This document shows, one piece after another, positions 35,221-47,461 of a DNA stretch of 64,000 nucleotides. A model generated the notes under the pieces. The model was not told the origin of the DNA. It made no database searches and was given only the letters and a program-made list of their open reading frames with translations. The first letter of the stretch is position 1; every line of letters begins with the position of its first letter. Position numbers and translations under genes: made by a program. This DNA is from Ophiostoma sp. CBS 140.51 (lineage: Eukaryota; Ascomycota; Sordariomycetes; Ophiostomatales; Ophiostomataceae), in NCBI GenBank assembly GCA_029298735.1, contig JANSLP010000034.1, forward strand, positions 62,001-126,000, given 5' to 3'.

Positions 35221-37302
35221 GGCGGCATTAGACGGGCTAGGATTGGTTGCATTTGCAAGGGAAGTTTGAGTTAAGTGTGGAAAGAAAACAAACAAGGAAG
35301 GAACGATCGAAGGGAAAGGGGGGAGAGGGAAAAGAGGAAGGAGATAAAAATAAAAGAAGGAAAGAGCGTTGAAGCAGACAAGAAAATAAGGAAAAGTAAT
35401 GATGATCCAAAAGAGGAAAGAGGCAAGGGAAGAAAAAAGAGGAAGGAGAGGATCGATTCCAGTGCGTCGATCAAGGCCGCGAAGCGGAGCTTATTTCAGT
35501 AATGTCGTCGGGCCGGCCAAGGCCAAACGCACGGTGACTTTGCCGGTGCTAGGCGAAAATACGACTTTAAAGTACCCTGTCGAGACTGTTTGTTTGTTTT
35601 TCAAGCACATATGCAACAATTCTCACCGAATATTGACACCAACAGATCGGTGCCTTTTCGCTGCAAAGACTGACGAGAAGAAGGCTAATGGAGGTCCGAA
35701 ATCAAATAATTTTTTTTTATCTCTATCCAAACGAATCATAAAAAAAAACTACAGAGCAAAATACCCAAAAATACTGTTAAATGCCCCAGAAAAAGGTAAG
35801 TAGTACCGCGGGTGTGGAGTTTGCGCCTTGTCATGGAAGGGACAAGGTCACGAGAAGGTTATTCCCGCCGTGTGGTAGGCGGGGATAGACTCGAGTCGTT
35901 AGGAGAACACCGACCGCAAGGCCAAAGAGCCACAGGCCAACAGACTCAGATTCTGCAGGTCAAGGACATTCCGTAGGCCAGCAGAGACTCAAGAAAGAAT
36001 CCTATGCAAGGCCAAGCCAAAGATAGGCAAGATCGCAAGGTCCAAAGTATGGCTGACCCTCAACCTGGGGTAGAAAAGCAAAAAGACTGCACACGAGGAT
36101 CTAGTATTTTTGCCGGAGGTGTGGAGTCGTAGTGACCGTGTCCGGAGGAAAAGTGAAGAAGAGGAGAAGAGGCGTGGAGAAATACGGCCAAGTAGGAACC
36201 TCCGGCAAGTTTTGCCGTTCCTGTGACAGGTTCATTAAGTAATGGCCTACACCGACTTACAAGTAGAGAATATGTTCCAATACTTGTAAAATATGTAGAG
36301 GTTGTCGTTGACTGTTCAATGTTTCCATAGGTTCCGAGCTCTATGATTTATATTTCGATGGGATCAAGTCCATGTTTATTATCATTCATTTTCATTCGTC
36401 ATTTCAAGATCAATCGCAGAGCATAACGAATACGGCAAAAACAAGATCACGACACCTTCCATCTGTGGTTGATGTCCTTTGTTATGTCTTGCTTGCTGCG
36501 GTATCGGAGATCGGCAGTTTCGCCGTAGCTTTTGGCACTGTTTTTGGAGGGCTCTCCGCTCTGAAAGACAAGCATTTTAGGAGAGAAATCAATGAACACC
36601 AGCACTAGCAAGCGAAGGTCCAGGCAGTCCAATGAAGGTCCGTAAGAAGATAAGCAATGGCCGATTGGGCAGTCGTGGGATAAAGGTTGTCGGAAAATCC
36701 GTGACGCAGTCGGAGAATGGGAAAATGACGTCCAGGCTGACTTTGGCTGAACATTTATTTTGGTTGGATTTTTATCATTTATTTTTAATTCTTTCCCTGC
36801 TTGCAAAAGTGTAGTAAAGTTTGGCACAGACGGGAGAAGACCGTCTGAATGACAGGGGATGTCCCCGGGGTCTAGCGCTTCCTAAAGCGGAAAGAGTTAA
36901 ATCAGTCAGATAGCTCAAGCCACATGTGAGCCACACGAGAAGAGCCACAGCTCTAATTAGAGTTCCTTCCAATATCGCCAAAGCTATTGAACAGCTAAAT
37001 CGTGGCTTCTTTTCAACGTCATGAATCCACGACCAGACGACCAGACGACGACAACGGCATCTAGATAGACTAGACGGACGAAATTCGGCGAGCAATATTT
37101 CTGCCACGAATCTGACGATAATTTGACGGTCGTATTACCATCCTACGAGCACCAGACAGCTTGCGACACCAGGACCGCGACAGCTGCCCTGACAGCAAGA
37201 CGACGACACGACTTGCGCCAAGACGATTTGAACGGCTGGACAAGCTTTACGTTGGGATAGTTGGCTCGCGAACAAGACTGGCTATACAATCGCGTCAACG
37301 CA
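35221..37302. other. Divergent promoter region, no gene seen
   Basis: 2.1 kb between the MFS and Ufe1 start codons. It has a purine-rich leader-like stretch (35275-35460), an AT-rich stretch (35695-35780) and an 11-bp inverted repeat (36110-36120 against 36198-36208). No gene is recognised. Confidence 0.5.
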
Positions 37303-38514
37303 ATGTACGCGCTCGATCTGACGCCGGTCTTTGACCAGCTGCTGAAGAGCAAAGAGGGCGCGCCGACGCGCAAGCCGCGATTTGATGCGTCCCAGACTGA
37401 AGGTTTTCTGAAGGAAGCATACCGGATTGTACGCTGCACCATCTATTATAGCCACCAAGTTTGAACTCCTAATAACACACACAGAACGAGCACATTGCCA
37501 CACTCTCGAAACAGCTGGGCGACGTCCGACAAGCCTACCTCTCCACCGCCCCACCACGACGTTCTCATCATCACCATCACTCCTCCCACAACGATGACTC
37601 CTCTGCACCCACCTCCTTGACCGATTCCGAGCGCGAAGACATTGACGCCAACGCAAAACGACTACTGCGGGACCTCAACGCGTCCATCCGGGGACTGGCC
37701 GAGGCCGAGGCGCTGCACCAAGAGACACAACAGGCACTGATCCGAAAACAATATGCAGGGCCGTCGTTCCGGTTTGTCGGCCTTGGCACAACAGCAAAAT
37801 CACCCGAACAGGCGGCCGCTGAAGAGGCACAGACACAGGTCGCGGCACACCATGAGAGCATTCTGTGGTACCTACGGCAGCGGCTGCAGGCGTGCGGACG
37901 GGCGCAGCAGACAATGATGGAGGCACGGTTGGCGCGCATGGTGGTGGAGACGACGGCGGCGAGCCAGCAGCACGCGCTGTTAGTGGGTGCGACAAACCTG
38001 GCGCCACGAGGGAGTGGTGGGTTCGGCGGTGCATCGGCCTCGGCGGCGGCATTAGAAGAGGAGCACAACCGGGGGCAGTCGTTTGCACCAGAAAGACATG
38101 GCGGTGACAGTGGAAACGATGGCGCGGCTGCCGACCTGACGGCCGAGCAGATCCAGATGTTTGAAAAGGGCAACCAGGACATGCTCAAACACTACGAGAC
38201 GACTCTGGACAAAGTTCGGTATGTCACCCTTTCTCCCTATCGATTCTTGTATGGACCACCACTAACAAACCAGGGCCGCTGAACAATCACTTGTCGAAAT
38301 CTCGGAGTTGCAGACTATGTTGGTCGGCAACTTGGAGATCCAATCTGCACACGTCGACCAGATGGTTGCCGACTCCGTTACGACCGCCGAGAACGTGGCC
38401 AAGGGCAACCGCGAACTGAAAAAGGCGCTGGATCGGCCAAGCACGGCACGGTATACATTCTACGCAGCAAGCAGTTTGTGCCTGTTTGTTGTCGTGTGGG
38501 ACTTTTTTGTGTAG
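37303..38514 (+). CDS. UFE1: Syntaxin-18/Ufe1-type Qa-SNARE of the ER
   Basis: ER t-SNARE that receives retrograde Golgi-to-ER vesicles. Three exons, join(37303..37428, 37485..38218, 38274..38514), 366 aa. The N-terminal syntaxin-18 segment is clear (LDLTPVFDQLLKSK, then EGFLKEAYRI joined to NEHIATLSKQLGDVR). A His/Ser-rich insertion (HHHHHSSHNDDSS) and an Ala/Gly-rich linker interrupt the helical domain. The Qa-SNARE helix spans about residues 280-340 (LVEISELQTMLVGNLEIQ, VDQMVADSVTTAENVAKG). A single tail anchor closes the protein (YTFYAASSLCLFVVVWDFFV). Exon joins keep frame in phases 0 and 2. Confidence 0.92.
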
Positions 38515-40478
38515 ACGGCTATTGTACTGTATGAACGACTGCAATTTGGGAATAGACAACGGAAGATCGACGATGTTGAGAAGGGGCACGGATATCCCAC
38601 GGCGTTATTTTTTTGCTTTTTTTCTTCCTTTTCTTGGCATAAATTCAATATAAGCGAGCCTGTTTTCTTTTGCGTAATGAACTGAGGGAAGTTGACAGTA
38701 AGAAGCTGGTAGACAAATCAAAATCAGGGCGAGAGAGTATGCCGCCGCAGCCGGGAGAAATGCATATACAGCCTGCCGCTGTGTTCCTGCAAATTTCGTG
38801 CAGTTGTTGGGGTAAAGGACAAAAGTCCTAGCACAAGTTGCACAAATAAAAAAAAATCACAAGAGTTCAAGAGGGTCCCGGTGTGTTACGATATCAACTG
38901 CGACGTCATTTCTTCTTTTCAATATCCCAGTACAGCGATCACCTGTCGGGCCAGGGACAAGTGTCAGATGTCCACACCCTCCCCGTCGCGAGGCTGGCTC
39001 ATATGTACTTTTATTCGTATCTCACGGTGTATGGAGTATTACTCGTCCCAGCGCATGGCGTCGCTGTCAGCATGTGCTTTCACTCCTTTTGAGCCCGCTG
39101 AAGAATCACTCATTTGATTGCCTATTCTACGCCGTTCTTCACTAATTTCGCCGCACATCACTGCTGAGAAAGCGCATCGTCGCCGTCGGTAAACCCACAA
39201 AAAATACGGAGTACCTGGAGACTTTCTGGGGACCCGTTCAATGGCGACCAAAAAATTGCCTCGGCGACCCATCACATGTGCCCCGTCCGTTGTCCATTGT
39301 GCCTCGTTTACTTTCGACCTACGTAACTGGCAATCGGGCTTCATATATACCGTCGCCGCCGTTTAACTCAGTGTCTGTCACAACAGCCCCTTTTCCCATC
39401 TCGAATCCCCATTTCTTCCCACCAGTTTTGTATTATTCTCTCACAATTCATTGTATCGTATCACGACTTCGACCAGTGGCCTCATCTTGCGAAAAGCCGC
39501 CGATTTGCTCACTGATCTGCCGACCCGCTCTCGTTTACGTTTTTACGTACGACATTCACCTTTTTTTGCGATAATTTGTGTTTTGCGCTCTTTGTGTGCT
39601 GCACGTCTTTTGTCCATTCTCTTCTTTTCGTCACTTCTCAGTCATACAGCCTGCGCCTGCCGTCTGCGGTCCGTCTGCGGTAAAGACTAAAACGGTCAGC
39701 CGGCTTTCATTGCTCATTGCCCTCGTCTCGCCTACAACCAGCAACAGCAGCTCCTGCACACCATCGCACCTTCTGCACCTGGCCATCCTAGCTTTTCCCG
39801 TCCCTTCCGCCGCCATTCCTTTTGTCCCGTCTTACACGCTAAATCGCTGCAACTGCGACAAGAGCACCTATTCTCGCTGTTATTCTCTATTCTTTATTTT
39901 ATTACTGGAGTTTTCATCGCTCCTATTGCGGCCCACCCCTGACATTTTTTACCATTTTCTTCAATATTCCTTACACGGAATATTAATCCCTTTTCTTTTA
40001 TTGTTTTCCCGCCTAACATTCCCCCATTTTCTCACGTTGCGTGCTGTGCGGCGTGCCACCCGGACGTGCCCATTAATTTACCGGCGCGCCCTAAACCGTT
40101 AGCACTTATTGGCGCTGCACAAGGCCTGTAGGACTTGTCGTTTCCTCCAGTGACACCACTGTATTTTTTGCTCTTCCTCGACCGCTCCTTCCTTCGACCA
40201 CGCCTTCCCTGTCTCCCCAGGTCCGGTTCCGCACACCACAACTTCCAAAAACAGGCTAGAAGTCCCCCGTTTGCACCTTCCCTTCGAACGGAACTCCAGG
40301 CCTACCGTCGCGCCAACTTTGAACGCCGCCTTCCCTTCTGAGTCGGCTTCTGTTCTTTCTTTTTTCGAGCCTCAATTGTGGCCCCACGCGCCCAGCTCCA
40401 CTATTACTGAACACCTGCCGCCCCCAAAACGTACTTTGAGCGAGCCGTCTCCCCCTACGACAAGGAAAACCAGCAAAA
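38515..40478. other. Intergenic and long pyrimidine-rich leader of the aminotransferase
   Basis: 2.0 kb with no recognised gene. From about 39350 onward the plus strand is T/C-rich and contains several short ATG-initiated frames, consistent with a long promoter and 5' leader of the downstream aspartate aminotransferase. Confidence 0.5.
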
Positions 40479-42748
40479 ATGCGCCGGTCTAGCCCCACCT
40501 CTCGCTCGTCTTCCTTTCCCCCACCAGCAGCGCTTTCGCCAGCAGCTCCTTCCGTGTCTGCGAGTCATATAATGCTTGCCTCGCCGCAGCCTCCTTATGC
40601 TCTCTCGGCGGCGTCATCGTCCTCACGCAATTCTTCTTCAACCTCTTCCTCTTCTTCTTCCTCGACGTCGAACCCTTCCTCTACCAGCACCTCTTCCACC
40701 GCCTCCTCCCGTCTCCAACAAATCTCAAAGCACATCATGTCGACACCAGCAAACTCCTTTTCGTGCTTCCCAGCCGACATTGTGCCGCAGGCCCCTGAAG
40801 ATCCGCTCTTTGGCCTGATGGCCGCCTACCGGGCGGATGAGAGCCCCGACAAAGTTGATCTGGTAGGTCTCTCTCGTTTTCTATGATCCAATCTCGTCTG
40901 CTGTGCTCTTACTAACAATCCCAGGGCATTGGCGCATACCGTGACAACAATGGCAAGCCGTGGGTTCTGCCTGTCGTCAAGAAGGTTAGTCCCCTATTTT
41001 TGCTCCTTTGCTGTTTTACTGCTTTGCTCTTTCCTCACTCGGACTGTTTTTCCGAAACTCGTTCTTTCCTTTTTTTCTGCATTTTCGTGTTCCTGCGGTG
41101 GAAGCTTCTTCTGCATGCGCTCCTTCCAACAGGTGGACACTGGGACAGCTCCCTTCCCAATCAGGCAGTAACAGGCCATGACCATTGTCTGTGAGGCCAT
41201 TCGCTGTACTGGGGCCATTTCACTGCACTTACTGCACCTTTCAACACTTTTTTGCGCGCTGCTTGCAGCTTCCCCCACCTGGCTGCCCCAAATTCATCCC
41301 CAACCACCCCAGAACCCCCTAAAAACCTCAAACCTGTCAACTTTCCAGGCCCAGTCGCACCTCCCCATCACCCCGGGATAACCCCTCCCGAATTAGCTCC
41401 GATATGCCCCGATAAGGAAAACGTTTCCTGTTGCGCGAGTCGCGCCCCTCACCGCGCTAGCAAATAGCTCTTATCGCGTGCCTGCCTTTCTGGGGCACAC
41501 TGATACTTGACAATCTCCACTCCAGTGCATACGTCGTGTCTTGTGTCTTGACTTTCTGCATTTTGGCCATTTTTTTGCTTCCACTGCTCCGAGATTCAAA
41601 CGAAACATCCCGAACCACCAGCACGTGCTAACAATCGTCTCCCCGTGTTCCTCCAGGCCGAGACCATTATCCACGATGACCCCAACACCAACCACGAGTA
41701 CCTGCCGATTGCCGGCCTGACCACCTTCACCACAAAGGCCGCCGAGCTCATCTTCGGCGCTGATTCTCCAGCCCTCGCCGACAAGCGTGCCATTTCGATC
41801 CAGACCATCTCCGGTACCGGTGCCGTCCATCTCGGCGCTCTCTTCCTCGCCAAGTTCTATACCGGCAACCGCTCCATCTACTTCTCCAACCCCACCTGGG
41901 CCAACCACGGCCAGATCTTTGGCAATGTCGGCCTCCACACCATGACCTACCCCTACTTTGACAAGCAGTCCCGCGGCCTCGACTTTGAGGGCATGAAGGC
42001 CGCCATCCAGGCCGCGCCTACCCACTCCGTCATTCTCCTGCACGCCTGTGCTCACAACCCCACGGGCGTCGACCCTACCGAGGCCCAGTGGAAGGAGCTC
42101 GCCACCATCCTCCGCAGCCGCGGCCACCTGCCCTTCTTCGACTGCGCCTACCAGGGTTTCGCTTCGGGCGACCTGGCCCGTGATGCCGGCGCTATCCGCT
42201 ATTTTGTTGAGCAAGGTTTCGAGCTGTTGGTGGCCCAGTCGTTTGCCAAGAACTTTGGTCTGTACGGCGAGCGCGCCGGTGCCTTGCACTACGTCGCCCC
42301 GCCCCAGCAGGAGGGCCGCCTGACGGCCGAGGGTGTGGCCGACACGATTAGCCGTGTCAAGTCGCAGCTGGCTGTTCTGCAACGCTCCGAGATTTCCAAC
42401 CCGCCCATCTACGGTGCCCGTGTCGCCAGCACGGTCCTCAACGACCCCGCCCTTTTCGCTGAGTGGGAGGAGAACCTGCGCACTATGTCTGGCCGTATTA
42501 TCGGTATGCGCAAGGCGCTGCGCGAGAAGCTCGAGGCCCTCGGCACCCCCGGGACGTGGAACCACATTACGGACCAGATTGGCATGTTCTCGTTTACGGG
42601 TCTGAGCGAGGCGCAAGTCCAGAAGCTGCGGACGGACTTCCACGTCTACATGACTAAGAACGGCCGTATCAGCATGGCCGGTCTCAACACAAACAACATT
42701 GACTACTTTGCCAAGGCAGTCGACTCGGTTGTGCGGTCAACGCAGTAG
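40479..42748 (+). CDS. AAT2: Aspartate aminotransferase (AAT2-like), with N-terminal extension
   Basis: PLP enzyme interconverting aspartate/2-oxoglutarate and oxaloacetate/glutamate. Exons 40479-40862, 40925-40984 and 41657-42748 give 511 aa, or 425 aa if translation starts at the in-frame ATG at 40737. The body matches the cytosolic/peroxisomal yeast Aat2 type (DLGIGAYRDNNGKPWVLP, NHEYLPIAGL, SGTGAVHLGA, NPTWANHGQIF, HACAHNPTGVDP). The PLP lysine lies in QSFAKNFGLYGERAG (K260 in short numbering). The 86-residue extension is Ser/Arg-rich with no Asp or Glu, compatible with a mitochondrial presequence; both ATGs have A at -3. Intron 2 is 672 bp, far longer than its neighbours, but KK joined to AETI matches the family without gap. 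No PTS1 tail is present. Confidence 0.92.
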
Positions 42749-43174
42749 AGGAGAAGGGGGATATAAAAGTTGCTTGAAGCGGGGGATGTGTTTATTTAGA
42801 GATATTCTCATAGACTCTTATTTCCTTTGTCAGTCAATCTTTGCTTCGTCATGTTCGAACAATCTATGCTTTTTTTAGTACCAGCTTTTGGATGGGATAA
42901 ACAAACCCAAATACCAGCCACACCTTTGGTCTCGATTTCTCTTCATTCATAATTATTTGTCGTAGGTGACTACAATCAAGGTGGTGATGCTATATAAAAT
43001 GCCAGTCTGTTCAGAAACTTAATGTTTTCCAAAACACGTATCTCATATCCAATATCATTATGTCCATAAATAAATAAATCAAAATCAAAACAAATTCCGT
43101 GATCCGTGCAAAACTATGCCAAAAATGTATCCAAAACGTTTAAAAGATAAGGGGTGAGTGGTGAGGTGACAGAC
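42749..43174. other. Convergent 3' spacer
   Basis: 426 bp, AT-rich (42940-43110), between the 3' ends of the aminotransferase and the Zn2Cys6 factor. No gene is seen. Confidence 0.5.
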
Positions 43175-45227
43175 CTACATGCGGCGCATGATGGGGTCAG
43201 ATTCAAAGTGGTAGCCCCATGTATCGTCGAGGTCTTGAAGCAGTTGCCGCCACAATTCGCCTTCAGCGCCAGGACGCTGGGCAACGCCGACCAGGTGCAA
43301 CCACAGACGAATCGCACGGAAGTCGCAGCGTGTCCGCCGCCGTGTCCACCACACATTGTCGAACCGGCACAACAGGCCCATCCACATGCCGAACAGCCAC
43401 AGGGCCTTCTCATTTCGCTCAAACAGTTTATGGCGGAAACCGGGGTCGAGTTGGCCGACAAACTGGAAGTATAACAGCAACGTACGGTCGTTGACTGGTG
43501 TATTCAACAGCTCGGCTACAACCCGCAGTGGTGCACGGTAGATCCGGTCGGCCTCGCTCACGGTATCCTCGATGCCAGACAAATTTGTGGATGCTGTGGT
43601 GGCCGTGGTGTTGGTGCTCGTGGTGCTAGCCGGAGAGGCCGGGCCACTACCACCAGCACCCGGCGTAGACCGCCCGGACCGCGGTGTCTTCATTGTGTGC
43701 GACTTGGAGTCTGGGTCCATATCGGTATCCTCGCCATACTGGCTAGGTGTATGGGACGCAGTCGGTGTCGGCGTCGCAGGGGCCGGTGTGGTGACACCAC
43801 TACCGCGGTAGTTGGGACGTGGCGTAGCATCGCGGTTGAAGCCAAAGAGATCGAGCCAAGGTTGTGGGACACGGCGGAGACTCTGCCATGTGCCTGAGAG
43901 AGTACGCTGCTCGTCGTCCGAATTAGCAAACAGCAGCCGAAGCCGGCTCTTTTCACGCCACGGCGCTGTGGCAATCAACAGCGGTGTCAGGCCCATCTGG
44001 ATGGCCAGCCAGCTAAGGCGGTCGGGGTGTGGACTGAAGACCCATGATCGCCGCGGGTCCGGGTCAGGGTCGGCACATGGTGGAGCAGGGCCGGGCGAAC
44101 TGCCGTCCCAGACGTTGCGGGCCTCGTTTTCGTCGAGGGGCATGACAAACATCAGCATGTTGATGAGCATGGCAGTCATGAGCAGTACGTCAACACCGAG
44201 CTGACCCTGCACGACAAATGACGTCGACAGCGCCGTCTGGTAGTTTTGTAGGGCCACACCCTGCTGGTAGTGTTTTGCCAAGTGGTAGCTCTTGAACCCA
44301 GGTGCCCTGTGGGTAAGGTGTGCAGCGGCTGAGGCGAGGATAGTGCCACGAAGATGCGGGAATTGCAGCGCCAGCGGGAGGATGGGTCCCATAAAGTTTG
44401 GCATCCCAAAAAGTGCTGAGCCCGTCACTTCGAAGTGGTACAGGAGCTCGTTGGAGGGTGTCCCAAGCTCTTGGCCAGTGACTTGGAACGGTTGAACCCG
44501 CACGAGCCGGGGTGACGGGACCAGTGGGGTCGTGGTCGAGGTCGGCACTAGGGAGTGGGCGTTACCAGACGGTTGGTGTCTGTCATGACCTGTGTGTGCA
44601 GATCCCATGGCATAGTGGTTGCCGCCATCTTGTGATTGTGGCACCCGCCTTGCCTCTGAGCGAATGGCAGAGAGACGGTTGACCTTTGCGGCTGAAGACG
44701 AGGCCTCTTCTTGGCCGTCTTCTGCCTTCTGACCTTTTGAACGAGATGTTGATGCAGATGCAGCTGCGCCCTCGGCACCTTCGTACACGCATTCTCGCTG
44801 GTTTCGTCTACATCGTAGACATATTGGCATAGCCTGGTCACACTATGTGAGGAGAAGGTATGTTAACACAGGCGATGTTGACTCAAGTATGAGATGCATA
44901 GATGAGTGGCACAAAAAGGGTGTTGGTAAGGGGGGTGGGGAGGAGAAGAGGAAAAAAGGAAAATGGGGCGTTTAAAGGGTAAAGGTAACAGGAAAATAAT
45001 GAGACAAAAAAAGAAATACCGTCATGCAAGATACATACTTTGACTCGTCTCTGCTTGCAGCCCAAGCAGCCCGACCGTGTCTTCTTGTGTGGCCGGCGAC
45101 GTTTGTACTCCCGGATCTGGTTGCTGTTGTTATTGTTGTTGCTGCTGCCATTGTCGCCAAGTGAGATAACCTGGAACATGCCAGGAGCTGGCGCATCGGG
45201 CAGCCGGACGCGGCCCGAGGCGCTCAT
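43175..45227 (-). CDS. Zn2Cys6 transcription factor (618 aa)
   Basis: Fungal binuclear-cluster DNA-binding regulator. Two exons, complement(join(43175..44842, 45039..45227)). The ATG at 45227 is the first after an in-frame TGA. The intron (GTATGT to CATAG) falls inside the zinc cluster. Joined, the ligands are C54, C57, C64, C71, C74 and C81 (Cx2Cx6Cx6Cx2Cx6C) in SGCLGCKQRRVK and CDQAMPICLRCRRNQREC. A basic patch precedes it (YKRRRPHKKTR) and a linker follows. The rest resembles the fungal-specific factor middle region (PNFMGPILPLALQFPHLRG, ASAAAHLTH, YQTALSTSFVVQG), interrupted by a Pro/Thr/Ser-rich insert around residues 370-450. An Asn run lies near residue 30. Target genes cannot be inferred. 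Confidence 0.9.
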
Positions 45228-47461
45228 CTCTGCATATCGAGGCCCACGAACCACCAGTCAAACAAAAAGGGCGGATGTGAAGATCCTGAGTAGCCAAGGA
45301 GGAAGGCGACTTGACTGCAGTCTCCCCCACTTTCCCCCCGGCCGCCGTTGAGCCGTTGACTTTCTTCTTGGACAGAAGTCTTGACCAGGCAGGACCAAGC
45401 TTTGTGATCTGCTTGCTTGTATGCTTCCGCCCGGGGGAAGAGGACCGCAGGCTGATCGTTGCGACCTTCGGTCTTTGCAAGGGTTGGGGACCCAGCTGAA
45501 TGGTACGGACAACGACGAAAGAAGAAAACGAGCAAAGATGGAGTTTCAATGGGTCAGGATCGAATAAGCAAAGATTGGGCTGGCGAGGAGGAAGGGGGTG
45601 TGTGCAGGAAGGGTAGGGAGGGGTGTGTGAGTGTGTGAGTGAATGAGCGTGTGAGTGAAGAGATGGGTACGTGCGTCCTGAGTGGATGCAAAGTGCAGCC
45701 GTGTACGAGGGTGACCGGACTGAAAGAGAGCGTGACTATCACTGTCCGTGTGGGCATGGAGCCACGCGGCTGGAAAGATGCGATGAGATGCAGGCAAAGA
45801 GAGAGCGAGAAAGGAGAGCAAAACAGAGACACCACACACAGCCGCAGGGTCGGTTCAGGCTACTGTGCCCGAATCGGGAAAACGAGCGAGATGCGGGTCA
45901 GGGGGAGGGGTGCAGTCAGGGGAGAGGGGCTGACAGGAGGGAAGAGGGGCCCCAAAACAGAGGAGAATTTTCGATTTATGCAGTCAAACGACGACTGAAC
46001 GATGAGGGCGTGATATTTCCCCCTATTTCTTCGGAATATACCCCCAAAGAAGGAAACGACGAGATGAAGGAGAGTTCGGATGGGTACGGTGAAAAAGTAA
46101 AAAGTGAAAAAAGGCCGTAGGGCGAGGCTGGCCCGCTGGTCCCGAAAAAAGCCCTTGCTTGGCTTCTGGATGGCCGCCGCTTGATTCCCTGTTTTTCTGG
46201 TCCCTGTTTCTTCTCTTCTTCTCTTCTGGCCAGGCCCGTTGGCTATCCACTCGAACAGGCTCGGTTATCCGTTTTGCAGTTCTTCTTCCTCTAATTACTT
46301 TTTCTCCGTCATCTGCGGCCCGCCGTGGGTCTGAGGCGGTTGGTTCGTATCCGTAGGGCTGAAGAGCGACAAACGAGAAGCACGAAGAGCGAAGAGGTTG
46401 AAGAACAAACGAGCAATTGTCGAGTCCGAAAGGGCGAAAGGTGAACGGCAAATGGCGAATGATTTCCCGTTCGGCTGTCAAACTCTGTTTGCCGAGCGGT
46501 CTAGACCAAAGGCCAGACCAAAACAAAAGGAGGCCCGAGAGAATGATCAAAGAAGGAGGAAGGTGTGGACGGTATGGAAAGGGGGAAAAGAGGCAAGCGG
46601 GAAAAGGGTGTGTGTGAAGGAGATGGGAGAGAAAGAGAAAGAAATGAGGCCAAAGGGGGGAGGGTATGAAAATGGCAAAGAACGCAAAGAACGGTGTGGA
46701 GGAATGGGGATGGGGGTTCCAAAAATTAGACTGGCCCGTGGCGGCGCGGGATGAGCAGGAGCGGAGAGAGGCACGCATTACGGGTAGGGTCGTGCTTTCC
46801 TCCCTAATCCTCTTCTGGCGCTGTCTTGTTTGGGGGCGTGTTCCGGACAACGCTGGGGAAGCCGCGGTGGCAGACCTCGTTTCCCCAATGCGGGAAGGTG
46901 CGGCCCAACCTTCCGAACGGCGCCCGGGACGCGATTGAGAATCGGTGTTCCAACGCACCTTCCATCTCCTGTGATGGAAGGATTTATCGATTTCCAAAAG
47001 AAGGCACGGATGGCACGGATCTGTAAGGCACGGATCTACGGCGTGTTGGCTGCACATTGATACTAGCGCAAGGTCCAATCTGTCAATGTGCGAGGGTCAG
47101 GAACGAGGAAGGTAGGGCCAATTCGCGCTGAGCGGCCATGTGTTACAACGGCTGTCGACAAAAGGCACCAAAGGACCAGTTGGTTGTACAAATCAAAGGT
47201 GTCTTGGCCAGTCCGAAGTCAATTCCATCATGTCTCTCCAGCTCCAAATTTAGGTTCAGAAGTTGATATTGGCGAGTAGTCTTACAAATTCATATTATAA
47301 TTACTCCAGTGTATGTTGTACCAATGCTTCTATGCTATGCTCTTCTTGTGTTTGTCTGATGCCCGTGTATTCATAAGTCCTGTTTCCGTTCCCCATATCA
47401 ACGCCGTAAGATGCTGTTCCCCAAGGCCTCTGTGTGACCTCGCTACGTCGTTTGACGTCGC
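45228..47461. other. Intergenic region, no gene supported
   Basis: 2.2 kb upstream of the Zn2Cys6 factor. It contains GTGA-rich simple sequence (45620-45662), purine-rich stretches (46400-46720) and a long but unconvincing minus-strand open frame (46023-47078, see rejected items). Confidence 0.5.

Noticed and set aside
41471..42643. 390-codon frame antisense to the aminotransferase
   Set aside because: Shadow of a strongly codon-biased gene; the sense frame carries all catalytic motifs.
46023..47078. 351-codon open frame on the minus strand upstream of the Zn2Cys6 factor
   Set aside because: The sequence is a patchwork of Pro/Phe/Leu and Arg-rich stretches without domains or conserved-looking blocks, in a purine/pyrimidine-skewed region that is stop-poor by composition. 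No splice-supported partner was found.
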